A stretch of 64,000 nt of DNA. Source: Haliotis asinina. Its lineage: Eukaryota > Mollusca > Gastropoda > Lepetellida > Haliotidae. Below, one piece after another: positions 1 to 11,158 of the stretch (position 1 is the first letter of the stretch; each line of letters starts with the position of its first letter). Where the stretch lies: assembly GCF_037392515.1 (NCBI RefSeq), contig NC_090283.1:35356249-35420248 (forward strand), written 5' to 3'. A program made the translations under genes and the position numbers. A model generated the notes under the pieces. It was not told where the DNA came from and searched no databases. It was given only the letters and a program-made list of their open reading frames with translations.

Positions 1-2135
1 ATCGACGGAGAGACTCGGACGACTTTCCGGCAGACGGACTCACATCTGTACCTATATCTTTCTAAAGAACATGCCCTTTAAACCGAAATGAATTAACCGG
101 AAACGAACTACTAGACGTGCACGAGGCATTGTAGGGCCTGATTATCCTGTTTCTCTGTTTCTTGTTTTCCGTGTCTAACTACTAAAGTTAAAAACAGAAA
201 TCAAAAGTCACTGTGGATGATATTATTTTTTGAAGACAGGTTGCCCGAGTCAGAGTTACATTTCGAATTATTTCTCTTTATTCAGGACATGTGTAAGGCG
301 ATGATTGGACAATTAACCTTCCTTACATTGCCGCCTCTACTCCTCTCCAGAGACTCACAATAAGGCTGTGCATGTTCAATAAAGACAAGACGCTAGCGAG
401 GGCCGCAGCCGTAAGAAACAATCTGAAGGCATCGTCGTCGGAGACCAATTTACGTTAACACAATTTTCTACTCGTCGTCTTGGCATCGAACATACGCCTG
501 GGTCAGAGTGACCTAACCAAACAAGAATATTGAGTCGACTTCCCCGAGGGAACACGTGACTGACCTGTGTAGCAGAATAGACAGACATGGTATCCTTGGC
601 GTAGTACGGAGACAGAATAGCACACAGCAGTACAGTGGACAGATTGGGATTTATCATAGTTATAGAAGAGTGGGCAATTTTAAAATAAGGATCCACCAAA
701 TGAGTAGACAGACTTGCATCCACTGGTGTAGAAGACATACACTTGTTGTTTGGGACACTTAGTTCCAACTCTGATCATCAGGGTCCCAGCTACAGTTTCA
801 GTTTACGTAGATGAAATGCTTTGGCTGATGATGAACACCGGTTATTTCCTTGTATTTACTTGAACTTGGTCCTTACTTTTTTTTTTCTTTATGAGCATAT
901 AACGGTGCCATCTCCCTCCATTGGGTTGTAAAGTATTAACTTGTTAATGGTTTTACGTTTTGATCCAAATGTGACATAAAACATATGTGCCCATCAGTGT
1001 ACAGACATTAGTTCATGCGTGTTGAGCTGTACAGTACAGCATGCAGGCTACGAATCACCGGTATAGTAGCGGAGACACTATAAGTTTGGCGTCATAGAAG
1101 GATAAGTTCCCAGTGTAGCAGACAGATTCACTAGCATAACAGGCAAACATCAACGGATTAATAAATTAACAGTATAGTTTACCAGCGGGTTTTACCAGAC
1201 AACGTTGGTTCACCTATATATTAAGCAGACTAATGGGCAAGAAACCAAATAATGCTTCTCACGAAAAGCCTGGCTTTCAGCATACAAGACATATTTTAGC
1301 TAAGGCATTCAGTTAACCCTTGGAGATTACAATATGGACAAACCACAGAATTAATGACAAGACTAGACGTTACTTTGGGCCTTCCTGGTGCATTTCAGTT
1401 CGTAAAATCTTCTGCCACATTCCATTCTGCAATCCTGTCAAACGTCGCTATGAAACTCGAGAAATCCCTGACATAAAGTATCGTGTGCAATTTGACAACA
1501 TTCTGAATCTTTCTTACGTAGTGCATCGTGTGCTAGTCTGATCACTGTTCATTAGATATGGTTAAAATGGCATGTTTGACGTCTCCCGTGGCCAGATAAT
1601 CACGCAGTGCTGTGTTGCCGCGTGATACTGGCTAACAAGCATGTTGCTGCAGTTTGCAAAGTGCATCTCTCACAACTGAGAGGCGATGGCCCTCGCAACT
1701 GTTTCATAATTGGGGCTATATTTGCTGACAGGAACCCAGTGACCGGCAGAATCAATTTGAAATCTGGCCTCGGCCGAATGCGTCTCAAACGCAGGCAATA
1801 ATTAGACAAAGCCAGACCACTTCTTTCTCTAAATCAGGCCGCCCTAGGGATCCATCTCAATTGCACCATTGCAGATAGTTTTTTGTACGTCGTTGATGAA
1901 GTGTCGCTTGCACCAGGTAATCAAAGCATATCGTTTGCGTCAATCACGTCGCGCGCTTTTGAGGGCTTCTCCTGCTCCCTACTTTTCCCGCCATTGTGTT
2001 AGAGACGAAGCAGACGGCAATATGCGCCATTTTGAATGTTCCCGCAAGCCACTCGATGGTACAGATAAACTTAAGACACGTAATCAACCCAAGAGCAGCT
2101 TCATCCGACAGTAGGACTGGCAGCTTATTACACGG
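1..2135. other. Single-copy non-coding stretch
   Basis: I see no gene here. The longest open frame is 130 codons on the minus strand (376-768), overlapped by a 68-codon plus-strand frame. Neither has recognisable domain structure, and both lengths are expected by chance in sequence of this composition. No splice-site-flanked block with recognisable homology was found. Confidence 0.5.
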
Positions 2136-2201
2136 CCACACACACACGCACGCACGCAGGCACGCACCCGCACGCAGAGAGAGAGAGAGAGAGAGAAAGA
2201 A

Positions 2202-2238
<37 letters not shown>
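2136..2238. repeat. Compound microsatellite (CA)n-(GCAC)n-(GA)n-(TA)n
   Basis: The sequence runs through four simple-repeat phases without a break: CA dinucleotides, CGCA tetramers, GA dinucleotides (about 2177-2200) and TA dinucleotides to about 2238. Short open frames crossing it encode only HTHT, RERE and IYIY runs and are artefacts. Confidence 0.95.
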
Positions 2239-2240
<2 letters not shown>

Positions 2241-2947
2241 GTTCATGAGAACTGGCTCCACATGCAAGATACAGCAGCCCTCCTCCGCACTGACGGATGG
2301 TTGACCACCTTCTCAAAATATGATTCATTCGCGTTTGCCTTCGGTCATGTAGCGCTGCCCCAATCTCCTATAACACAACCATCAGTTCTTTGCAACAGAC
2401 ATTATAGTCCTTTGAATGAGTGCGCAAGAACAGATGCAGTAAAATATGGCCAGTGACATATTCTCGTCATTGCCATGATCACGGTGCACAAGCAGTACAC
2501 AGCATACCGACGCTCTCTTGCACATAGAGGTAAGTAGTAACATCATATCCTTTTTCTATAGGATTTTGGGCAGTCTCAGACAAACCAGGCGCACCTTGTA
2601 GGAAAAGGTTTGCAGTAATACCTCCAACACCCAGGACATGCATACCATCAACAACTCAGTACAGATCGCTCACCTGTATACACCTCATACTGTACTGTCA
2701 GGCGACCATCCCCACTTGCCACTGACTAGACGTCACACGCAATTGCTGGTTTATATTGATCCACGTGTTACAAGTGTTAAACACTAGCACAGAATATCCC
2801 ACAGGCTGAAGCAGCTTTTACCCACCAACCGTGAGAGACGAGTGATCGTGAAAGCACAAGTCCTGAACATCAACTGTACACTCTGTATATTTTGAGGAAA
2901 TTGGGGGGTTTTTTTTATGGCAAAAGAAAACATTTCCTCTTAACGTT

Positions 2948-3076
2948 GTTTTGTAGGCTGAACGCCGGGTTCGATTCCTGACATGGGTACAATGTATGCT
3001 TCCCATTTCTGGTGTTCCCTACCATGATATTGCAGGAATATTGCTAAAAGCGGCGTAAAAGTATACCCACTCATTG
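2948..3076 (+). mobile_element. tRNA-derived SINE, 5'-truncated and diverged copy
   Basis: The stretch is a diverged second copy of the SINE at 6231-6394. It keeps the B-box-like GGGTTCGATTCCTG, then ACATGGGTACAATG, a block matching TTTCTGGTGT, the ATTGCTAAAAGCGGCGTAAA core and a CCCACTCATT tail related to the (CTCA)n end of the full copy. The A-box part is missing or too diverged to see. I could not find a convincing target-site duplication. It is probably an old, 5'-truncated or mutated insertion. Confidence 0.8.
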
Positions 3077-5618
3077 TACGCTGAGCGAATTACTTTACAA
3101 ATAAATTTGGAAGTTAATCATTTCAGTGCATTATTTGCATTCCCTGTAGACAATCGTGTCACAAGTCGTATTGAATACGGACGCATTCACCACTTCGATA
3201 TCACAGTTAGTTTCAGCAAATTGCAACTGACTGGAAATTCCATATGGTTTATTTGCGTGGCTGTCTCGGGCGAAATATCTTCGTCGTTTGTAGGCTACTT
3301 CAAGGAAGATTGACGCTAGACTATAACAACCCATTAACCATCGGCGGGTTCATATTTGCACTCTTACCGTCTACGAAGCACTGACTTACAAATGTTTTTT
3401 TCCTGTCAAGACGTTGAACGACAGGTGTAAATGGTCTGTACCATATTTGGAGGCGGACGTGGACAAATACCACTGTAGTTATTGAGCGAAGATACTGCAC
3501 GTCACAGGCATTCTGTGGTAACAGTCAGCTACTCGTGTAACTTGAAACACACTGAGAACCTGGCATGGACGACAATAGAGTTTAAAACTGATCCGGGAGA
3601 TTAAGCCGACTGCCAACAAAATGCATTGAAATACGCGTTACAACGTTGATATATTTAGGAATATATTTCACAGTATTTTGATGTATGACGTGATTAGTCT
3701 TGTACTACTAGTGCTGGTGTCAACGCATATGGTGATTTGGTCAGCTACTAACACATGATTATGAGGTAGTGACTATGGATAGATAAACGATAAGGTGATG
3801 GATGATTAATTTACCATTCGTTCAAACGAATGACCTTTAGACTCACTGAGGCGATAAGAGCAGGACGAGATGAATTGAATATGTTTAACTCTCTTTATAT
3901 TCTGTATTGCATTTCAGCAAAAAAAAATCACGTAATGAATTATTTCCACGTTATTGCAATTTAGTAACACCGCCGCAGACGGGTTCTGTGACAAGCAAGG
4001 TTATTTCCACCAATCACCTGCCTCCTTTCGTTTTGCACTTCCGGTTACGGCGTCTAGTCTTCCCAAGGGATTGAGGGTCGGCGAACTTGATCTCCCCTTC
4101 CATCAACTATTTATTATTGATGCGAGCTCCAAGACCATCTCGCCCTCAGTGGATTGTCATAAATTTCCGAGAAATATTACCACATTTACAAAATGTTAAT
4201 CACATTGAGAGTAGCAGATAGTTTTGCCATTAAAGCGAAGTAAATTTACTTCCGTGAGCCCATAGATGAAAGCTGGTTGATAGCAGAGTCACATCTCGAT
4301 GAAACCTCGTTTCCGCTCAAGTGCTTCCGGCACAGACATGGAGCAGGTTGGAAATAGACTGATTGCTTATGGTCATACATTGTTCCATGTCAAACTCACA
4401 CAGCTCTGACTTGGACGGTTTATATTTACTGCAGGTTTACTGTTTCAGCACAGTCACGTTAGTTTACAATGCACAACGCCATGCTGACATTAATACATAC
4501 AAAATGTTTTATTAACTTTTTATCGCCTGTTTACTGTTAAATTCTGCATGTAATGAAGGAAACATAAGTGCGGTTCAAAGTAACAAGTAGACGTATTATT
4601 TAATCCTGGTTCTGTGCGACAGCGACAGTAGCATATATTGTGTTCATATTGTTCTCGTTTGCTATAGCAACCATCGTCGTTCAAACGTGATGAGGTGAAT
4701 TATTTTTATCTGTAAAAAAATGAAATGGTTGAGACCTTCAATGTTACATCCGGCACAGTCCTACCAGAAAGGATAATCAGACTGTGTCTCTGTATTCTCT
4801 AGTCATTTGTATTGCTCTCAGCATCTACGTACATCTTGCATCCTCGAAATGCATTCACAAAGAATGAAGGTATCCCCCTTAAAACCCAACCCACACCATT
4901 AATTCAGAATTGAAAGACTCCACATTGCTACGAAACCCCGGTGTGTGAGATGTGGGTCTTTTTGCAGAGAAAATCAATGATTTTGTAACAGCAGAAAACA
5001 CGGTGTCTGATGGGAAGACCCACTTTCTCCCCAATGTCTCCCTCGTGAACTGACGTCTGTGATCACGTGACATGGAGAACTGCCGTGGAGGTCTATACTC
5101 TAATGAACCTCGACATGACACTTAGTTTAATTGAAATCTTTGTACCAAGTGGCAATGTGTTGTATTATCGAATGTATTACCATCGGCCAGGTTTTGACTT
5201 ACACCGTCAACTACTGTGCCCATCGTTTAATCTGTTGCCAATAACTGAACATTTAACTTGTACCGAGTGTTTCAACTTTTACTACTTCCTTTACAAGACA
5301 TGCATTATCTGAAGAAGTAGTGGGTCCATATCGATGCTCGTACACTCAGGTCAGTCAGCATTGCCCACATCATTTGAAGTGATTTATGTCAGCAACCATT
5401 ACTGTTATTACCCTTTTGAGACTCCCTGCTAGCATGTCTTTTTGTCCTCTGTATATCACAGATTTCCCCCTACACTGACAGGGCAAGGTAATCGGCCATC
5501 GACCCTTAAACACAAGGGTTACAAACAGAGTTGTAATACATGTTGCAGGGATATACATTAGGACACGATTAATTGTAAGTACTAGTTACAACGAATATTT
5601 AACACTGAGAGCTAGGTT
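3077..5618. other. Single-copy non-coding stretch
   Basis: No recognisable gene, RNA or repeat. The only open frames are below 85 codons (for example 3954-4199 plus and 4879-5121 minus). They lack similarity to any family I know. Confidence 0.5.
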
Positions 5619-5715
5619 GCACTGAAAGCATGTCATATGTGTTCCCTGTATATTACAGATGTCTTGCTAGATTGAAAGTATGTCTTGTGTGTTCCCAGTA
5701 TACTACAGATGTCTT
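5619..5715 (+). repeat. Minisatellite, ~50-bp unit, left part
   Basis: Two tandem units of about 47-50 bp share GCTAGATTGAAAGTATGTC, a TGTGTGTTCCC block and a TATTACAGATGTCTT end. The array stops abruptly at 5715 and resumes in the same phase at 6167, so the sequence between looks like an insertion. Confidence 0.8.
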
Positions 5716-6166
5716 AAGAGGGTAATATTCTTTATGGATAACAACTTCTTTATTACATATGACGTTTCTGTATGGATCCTGTCAAGCAAGAGTGGAGTAA
5801 TACATCACAGAACAGACTTATATACATGGACAGGAATAAAGCAATAACAACATGTAGGTATGAATCAAAGGCGGGGTATTAACAACAACAATGGATGGTA
5901 GTAATGATGTGACAATAAGAGGAAGCCAATAGTGGCTGTAGCTGTAACAAAGTATACATGGCTGATAGGGTAATTAGTAATGGTAGCCGGTGAGCTCTAA
6001 TCTGTTATTTTTATCAGTTCATTGTATGCAGTTGGGATGAAATATCCCTGACCTCTGTTGATTGGGGGCTTGTGTTTCCTAATTTGAACTGATTCTGCCA
6101 GATTTTGGACTTCACCCTCTTATCACTCACCAGCTTCTAATAATGCCAATCAAACAAATCATACAC
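5716..6166. mobile_element. Unidentified ~451-bp insertion splitting a minisatellite
   Basis: The flanking minisatellite reads ...CAGATGTCTT at 5706-5715 and continues ATGTCTTGCTAG from 6167, which is the expected unit order. The intervening 451 bp are unrelated to the array. ATGTCTT occurs at 5709-5715 and 6167-6173, as expected for a 7-bp target duplication, although repeat phase alone could give the same word. Near the ends lie short inverted words (AGAGGGT at 5717-5723, ACCCTCT at 6114-6120). No coding remnant is visible. The element class is not recognised. Confidence 0.45.
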
Positions 6167-6242
6167 ATGTCTTGCTAGATTGAAAGTATGTCTTGTGTGT
6201 TTCCCACATATTACAGATCTCCTCTTAGATGGGGCGGTGGGG

Positions 6243-6253
6243 TAGCCTAGTGG
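6243..6253 (+). promoter_or_regulatory. Pol III A box of the SINE
   Basis: TAGCCTAGTGG fits the internal RNA polymerase III A-box consensus TRGCnnAGTGG. It lies 12 bp from the 5' end of the element and about 32 bp upstream of the B box. Confidence 0.85.
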
Positions 6254-6285
6254 TTAAAGCGTTTGCTAGTCAAGCAGAAGACCCG

Positions 6286-6296
6286 GGTTCGATTCC
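6286..6296 (+). promoter_or_regulatory. Pol III B box of the SINE
   Basis: GGTTCGATTCC is an exact match to the polymerase III B-box consensus GGTTCGANTCC. With the A box it makes a complete internal promoter, so this copy could in principle be transcribed. Confidence 0.9.
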
Positions 6297-6559
6297 CCAC
6301 ATGGGTACAATGTGTGAGGCCCATTTTCTGGTGTCCCCCGCCGTGATATCGCTGGAATATTGCTAAAAGCGGCGTAAAACCAAACTCACTCACTCCTCTT
6401 AGATTGAAAACATGTCTTATGTGTTCCTCGTATAACACAGATCTCTTGCTATACTGGAAACATGTCTTGTGTGTACCTTGAATAACACAGATCTGCTACA
6501 CCGAAAGCACGTGTTTTCTGTTTATTACAGGTCAGTGTTATGGACGGCCGTTGTGTCTA

Positions 6560-7117
6560 CGAGGGCTGGTCAAAAGGTTCTGAGACTACATAACTTCTAG
6601 ACTGGTGACACCAACTAATCTTAGGCGTGTTCTTCATCAGCATTCCAGTCATTTTCCTCAAATAGATGAACTAGTTCGAAAGCAACAAGTCCTTGAAGCA
6701 TACTAGGGTATGCATACGAATACAGCAGATTTGAGCTCGTCATTACCGGCATAGCGTTTTCCACGGAGATGCTCCTTCAATTTTGGAAATAAGTGAAAGT
6801 TGCTTTGAGCCAGGTCAGATGAATGTGGAGGATGAGGAAGTTCTTCGATGCTACATTGATGTACTGCAGACTTTGCCAGTCGAGAGGCGTGACACGAAGC
6901 AGTGTCATGTAAAATCAGCAGTTAAGATCTCTGACGTTGTACTCGTATGTATACCCCAGTGTGCTTCAAGGACATGTTGCTTTCGAACTAGTTGATCTAT
7001 TTGAGTAATGTGACAGAAAATGCTGATGAAGAACACTGTAAAAACAACACACCTAAGATTAGTTGGTGTCAGCAGTCTAGAAGTTATGTAGCCATAGAAC
7101 CTTTTGACCAGCCCTCT
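6560..7117 (-). mobile_element. Deleted mariner-family element with long fold-back arms
   Basis: The element is bounded by TA dinucleotides at 6558-6559 and 7118-7119, the target duplication of Tc1/mariner transposons. Both ends read AGAGGGCTGGTCAAAAGG (left) or its inverse (right). The left end has C instead of A at the first position. The inverted similarity extends about 150-170 bp inward from each end, well beyond the roughly 30-bp terminal repeats usual for mariner, and includes the transposase 3' coding end in both arms. Between the arms is a minus-strand transposase remnant (6703-6921). The N-terminal DNA-binding region and first catalytic Asp are gone, so the copy cannot be autonomous. 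It probably arose by internal deletion plus duplication of the 3' end, giving a fold-back structure. Confidence 0.88.
6703..6921 (-). pseudogene. Mariner transposase C-terminal remnant (D34D, third Asp lost)
   Basis: This is a 72-codon minus-strand open frame ending in TAG at 6703-6705. It starts inside the old transposase: an in-frame stop lies at 6922-6924 and there is no start codon context. The translation contains LHDTA, the motif carrying the second catalytic Asp of mariner transposases. Exactly 34 residues on comes ELPHPPHSSDLAQSNFHLF, the counterpart of the family motif HPPYSPDLAPSDxxLF, followed by PKLKEHLRGKRY. The 34-residue spacing assigns it to the D34D mariner group. The third catalytic Asp is replaced by Asn, so even a full-length parent of this sequence would lack the metal-binding triad. 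In mariner elements this domain performs the cut-and-paste strand cleavage and joining. Upstream of LHD the frame runs into the right fold-back arm. Confidence 0.9.
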
Positions 7118-7119
7118 TA

Positions 7120-8375
7120 ATTACGTTGAATATCCATGTCTACACTAGAACGTCCGACGTTAAACAGATGAGGCAAAATGTATTCAGCTCGAAGGCGTAT
7201 CTGCTGTTTGCTGAAACTGAGTTAAGAACTAGAAATAAATCTCGTTGAAGCGACCCACGCGGTTTCCTGGCAAGCGATGCGCACGTGCTTTAAATTGCTG
7301 AAGGCCCAACCCCCGAAGAAGACGAGATGTTATCGTGTGAAAAAAATACAGAAACCGCGCAGCGTTATTGAAATTCCCGTGTTGTCAATTCGTATTTTAC
7401 AACTTTAAATTGGCTTTCTAACAAACTCTGCAAATAGACTCGCCTTAGATTAGGCATAGGATGACTCTGTGGTGGTGGTGGTACCAAACATAAACATACG
7501 TCTGAACTTGTGTTACAGTTGTTCAGTGATTCACTGAACAAACCCTTCCACCTTGCATTAGCACTGCGAAAGTGCATTACGCAAACACACACACTTATAT
7601 ATGACAGCGCTGACATTAATTAATACCATGTCTGTTTTTATAAAGAACTCTAATTCACCAGGGAATGTAATTTTCATGACAATGACCCAAGGGAGAGTAC
7701 TCTAATACATGCCAGTTGAAGTGGACTGTCCCGCCAGACGGTTCGATCTGCTTGATGTAGCTGAGTGGCGTGGACCGGTTAACACACAACATGTGACTAG
7801 ACAGTATCAATCATGGTTATCCTCCCAGACAATTGCCATCTGATCCAAACTTAATATCTACCTCTAAATATTCCATATTACGGAATGGAACAGGTCTAGA
7901 CCGGACTTTAGGACAATTACCAGCGTAAAGGAGGCTTGTGCTTGACTTGTGATGGGCATCCTAGACAGTGAGATACTGCTTGTCAGTGAAACGCACCCTT
8001 CTTGCCGGTAATGTTATTTGTACTGCTAAACCTATGTCTCTGTCAAAGTCTCCAGTGGATGGTGGCACACACCCTTTCGGTAAAGTTGACCGGAGGATTC
8101 GAGCATGTTTATTTGACATGCCTAGTTTAGAGTTGTTGAACTGGCTGTAAATATTCTGTAAATAGGCATGTTGCTCTGGCCAACATAAAACTTCTTTTGT
8201 AAATTAAACTAGACTGTTGCATGTGGACTTGTGACTTGGTAAGGGAATCATGTCGTAGCAGTTTAATGTCAAGGTCTACATAGGACAGGATTGTTGTTCA
8301 ATTTAGTACAAATGGTGGGTGCTTTCACACGTTTAAGCAGGCACAATGGTAGCTGCTAACCTAAATTTGTGAACA
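7120..8375. other. Single-copy non-coding stretch
   Basis: I see no supported gene. Open frames are 83 codons or less (7365-7616 minus, 7968-8150 plus) and not recognised. Confidence 0.5.
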
Positions 8376-9372
8376 TGAGAGAGATAGTACTACACCATGG
8401 GGCTCTTAGAATCTACTGGTCTACACTGTGGGCATAGTAGAATCTATTGGTCTAGAATATGGGCGTGGTAGAATCTATTGATTTACATTGTGGGCATGGT
8501 AGAATCTATTGGTCGACACTATTGGCATGGTAGAATCTATTTTGCTACACCGAGGGCATGGTAGAATCTGTTGGTCTACACTGTGGGCATGTTAGAATCT
8601 ATTGGTCGACCCTGTGGGCGTGCAAGAATCGGCATGGTAGAATCGATTTTTATACACCGTTTTCATTGTAGAATCTATTGGTCTATACCATGGGTATGGT
8701 AGAATCTCTTGTGCTGCACAATGGACATGGTAGAATCTGTTGTTCTACACTAGGTACATGGTAGAGGCTGTTCACTGTAGACATGGTAGAGGTTTCACTA
8801 TACTGTGGACATGGTACAGGTTGTTCTACACTGTGGACATGGTAGAGGTTGTTTTACACTGTGGACATGGTACAGGTTGTTCTACACTGTGGACATGGTA
8901 CAGGTTGTTCTACACTCTGGACATGGTACAGGTTGTTCTACACTATGGACATGGTAGAGGTTGTTTTACACTGTGGACATGGTACAGATTGTTCTACACT
9001 GTGGACATGGTAGAGGTTCTACACTGTGGACATGGTAGAGGTTGTTCTACACTGTGGACATGGTACAGGTTGTCCTACACTGTGGACATGATAGAGGTTG
9101 TTCTACACTCTGGACATGGTACAGGTTGTTCTACACTATGGACACGGTATAGGTTGTTCTACACTGTGGATACGGTAGAGGTTGCTCTACACTGTGGACA
9201 ACGTAAAGATTGTACTACACTGTCTACATGGTAGAATATGGTGTACTGCACAGTGGATATTGTAGGTGTAAGTGGAATGCACTGTGGATATGGTAGAGGG
9301 TGTACCGCACTGTGGACAGGCTTGAGGTTGAACTACACTATGAGCATGGTGGAGGTAGTCGTACTCCACTGT
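8376..9372 (+). repeat. Minisatellite, 31-bp then 28-bp units
   Basis: The first half (8376-8750) repeats a roughly 31-bp unit with GGTAGAATCTATTGGTCTAC. From about 8750 the unit becomes 28 bp with GGACATGGTACAGGTTGTTC and CTACACTGT. The two halves share CTACACTGTGG...CATGGTA, so the second is a derived, better homogenised variant. Because 28 is not a multiple of three and the unit lacks stops on the plus strand, a 164-codon open frame (8740-9234) appears with a 28-residue periodicity. I regard it as an artefact. Confidence 0.93.
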
Positions 9373-9584
9373 GTCTCACTGGTTAGGAAGGCAATCCTTC
9401 AAATGTGAAGGTGGGAATATTGCCACACTTGTTTTGAAGACCATGTCTCCTCAGAGCTAATGACACTGACTCCACTGCCGTGGAGGACAGTGTATCCCTG
9501 AAATGACTGTGCACAGCATGGACCTCATATTTAACTGTCGACCCCTTTATCTTAATGTTATCTTTACATGTTTAAGATACTGAT

Positions 9585-9752
9585 ACAAAATGGTGACGAT
9601 GCGGTGCATTGCTACTACTTAATACAGCTCAGTACTTCTCGATACAAGATTGTGAGGAAGCGGTGCATTGTTACTTCTTAATACAACACTTCCTGATACA
9701 AGATTGTGAGGAAGCAGTGCACTGGTACTTCTTAATACAGCTCAGTAGTACA
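9585..9752 (+). repeat. Short tandem repeat, ~55-bp unit, about 2.7 copies
   Basis: Units are recognised by GATACAAGATTGTGAGGAAG, a GTGCATTG word and CTTCTTAATACAGCTCAGTA. Unit lengths vary because of small deletions. Confidence 0.75.
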
Positions 9753-10510
9753 ATAATAAAGTACCGAAGGTGGTGACGTCACTATGCAAAAGTCAAGATG
9801 GTTGGTTATATGTAACTCTGACTTCAACACTACAGTACATTGGGTGATAGACGCACTCACTCTATAATCACCTTCGTGTCAAACTGATGTAAGATGATTC
9901 ATGTGGATGACTTATTATGTTTCTGGGATAGGTATTTGCGTTGTTTTCTAAATGAGCGAATTTGTGTATAGCCGGAATATTTGAATCACTAAGCAAGGTC
10001 TCATGACACCAAAAGTAACAGTATGAGACATCAAACGGAATAACAGTAAGATAAAATGAGCATACGTCTCTCCATGTCGCCTGAAGGCGACCAGTATTCT
10101 TGCGCCCCCGCGCCTGATTGAAATTCAGTATCCCTGGTGGCACCTGTAAGCTCAACATTTGCAGCATAGTACAGTATTTTCGACTCCATGTTAATCTACT
10201 TTGCGATACTTTTTCTTGGAGACGGGCGGCGATCTTCAGTCCAGTACAATATAAGCTGGTTGATATATCATGGTATATTCCCCTGGGCGTGAGCAACAGC
10301 CTTTATCATAGTTCATGTATGTTCCTTTAGATGTCAGTCGTCACACCAGCATCCAGCACGCAACACTTCCTTTCTCTTCGCAACGCTGTCTATCGCTATC
10401 TACCAACCTGCCATCCCTCCACTACCTCACCCCGCCAAACCCTTTACCCATCTCCCCTTTCCCCTCTCCCAACTATATATTTCTCGAACTCCTCAAACAA
10501 AGTGCCTCCT
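9753..10510. other. Single-copy non-coding stretch
   Basis: A 142-codon minus-strand open frame (9868-10296) is the only notable frame. I do not recognise the product, it has no domain signature, and chance is sufficient to explain it. The right end grades into pyrimidine-rich sequence leading to the next array. Confidence 0.45.
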
Positions 10511-11158
10511 TCCGCTACCCTCCACGCACCTGTCCACCTCTCCTACCTGGCCTACTACCTGTCCACCTTTCCTACCATCAGTTACTACCTGCCTACTTCC
10601 CCTACCTGGCTTACTACTACCTACCCACTTCTCCTACCTAGCATACTACCTGTGTATTTCTCCTACCTGGTCTACTACCTGTCCACTTCTTCTACCTGGC
10701 TTACTACTTGCCCACTTCTCCTATCTGGTCTACTACCTGTCCACTTCCACCTAGCCTACTACCTGCCCACTTCTCCTACCTGGCCTACTACCTGTCTACT
10801 TCTCCTACCTAGCATACTACCTGTGTACTTCTCCTACCTGGCCTACTGCCTGTGTACGTCTCCTACCTGGCCTATTACCTGTCCACTTCTCCTACCTGGC
10901 CTGCTACCTGTGTACTGCTCCTACCTGACATACTACCCGCCCACTTCCCCTACCTGTCCACCTATCCTACCTGGCCTACTACCTGTCCTCTTCTCCTACC
11001 TGGCCTATTACCCGTCCACTTCTATCTGGCCTACTACCTGTCCACGTCTCCTACCTGGCTTACTACCTGTCAACTTCCCCTACCTGGCCTACAACTGTCT
11101 ATTTCTCTTACCTGGCCTTCTACCTGTCTACTTCGCCTACCTGGCCATCCCTGACTTT
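10511..11158 (+). repeat. Pyrimidine-rich minisatellite, ~29-bp unit
   Basis: The unit contains CTCCTACCTGGCCTACTACC followed by TGTCCACTT, about 22 copies with single-base and short-indel variation. It lacks stops in the plus frames, so overlapping 417- and 100-codon open frames appear (10331-11584 and 10852-11154). Their translations (YLSTSPTWPTTC-type periodicity) are repeat artefacts. Confidence 0.93.

Larger units (their letters stand above)
6231..6394 (+). mobile_element. Full-length tRNA-derived SINE with target-site duplication
   Basis: The 164-bp element begins GGGGCGGTGGGGTAGCC and carries a tRNA-like head with polymerase III A and B boxes. The body continues ACATGGGTACAATGTG, then GGCCCATTTTCTGGTGTC, then ATTGCTAAAAGCGGCGTAAA, and ends in a (CTCA)n-like tail. 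It is flanked by a perfect 12-bp direct repeat CTCCTCTTAGAT (6219-6230 and 6393-6404; the outer CT could belong to the tail), the mark of LINE-assisted insertion. From memory, this tail family is abundant in abalone, which supports the organism guess. It is non-autonomous and encodes no protein. Confidence 0.92.
6167..6530 (+). repeat. Minisatellite, ~50-bp unit, right part (interrupted by SINE)
   Basis: It continues the array of 5619-5715 with about four more units, recognised by GAAAGTATGTCTTGTGTG and ACACAGATCT words. A SINE (6231-6394) interrupts one unit. Removing the SINE and one target-site copy gives a continuous unit. The last units (6405-6530) are progressively more diverged. Confidence 0.75.

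Noticed and set aside
376-768. 130-codon minus-strand open frame
   Set aside because: No recognisable domain, overlapping open frame on the other strand, length within chance expectation.
6231-6300. Functional tRNA gene
   Set aside because: A and B boxes are present, but the sequence does not close into an acceptor stem and continues into a SINE body with a target duplication, so it is a retroposon head.
8740-9234. 164-codon open frame with regular 28-residue repeat
   Set aside because: Explained by a 28-bp tandem repeat without plus-strand stops.
9868-10296. 142-codon minus-strand open frame
   Set aside because: I could not relate it to any family and saw no supporting splice or promoter context. 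Only expression or homology data could revive it.
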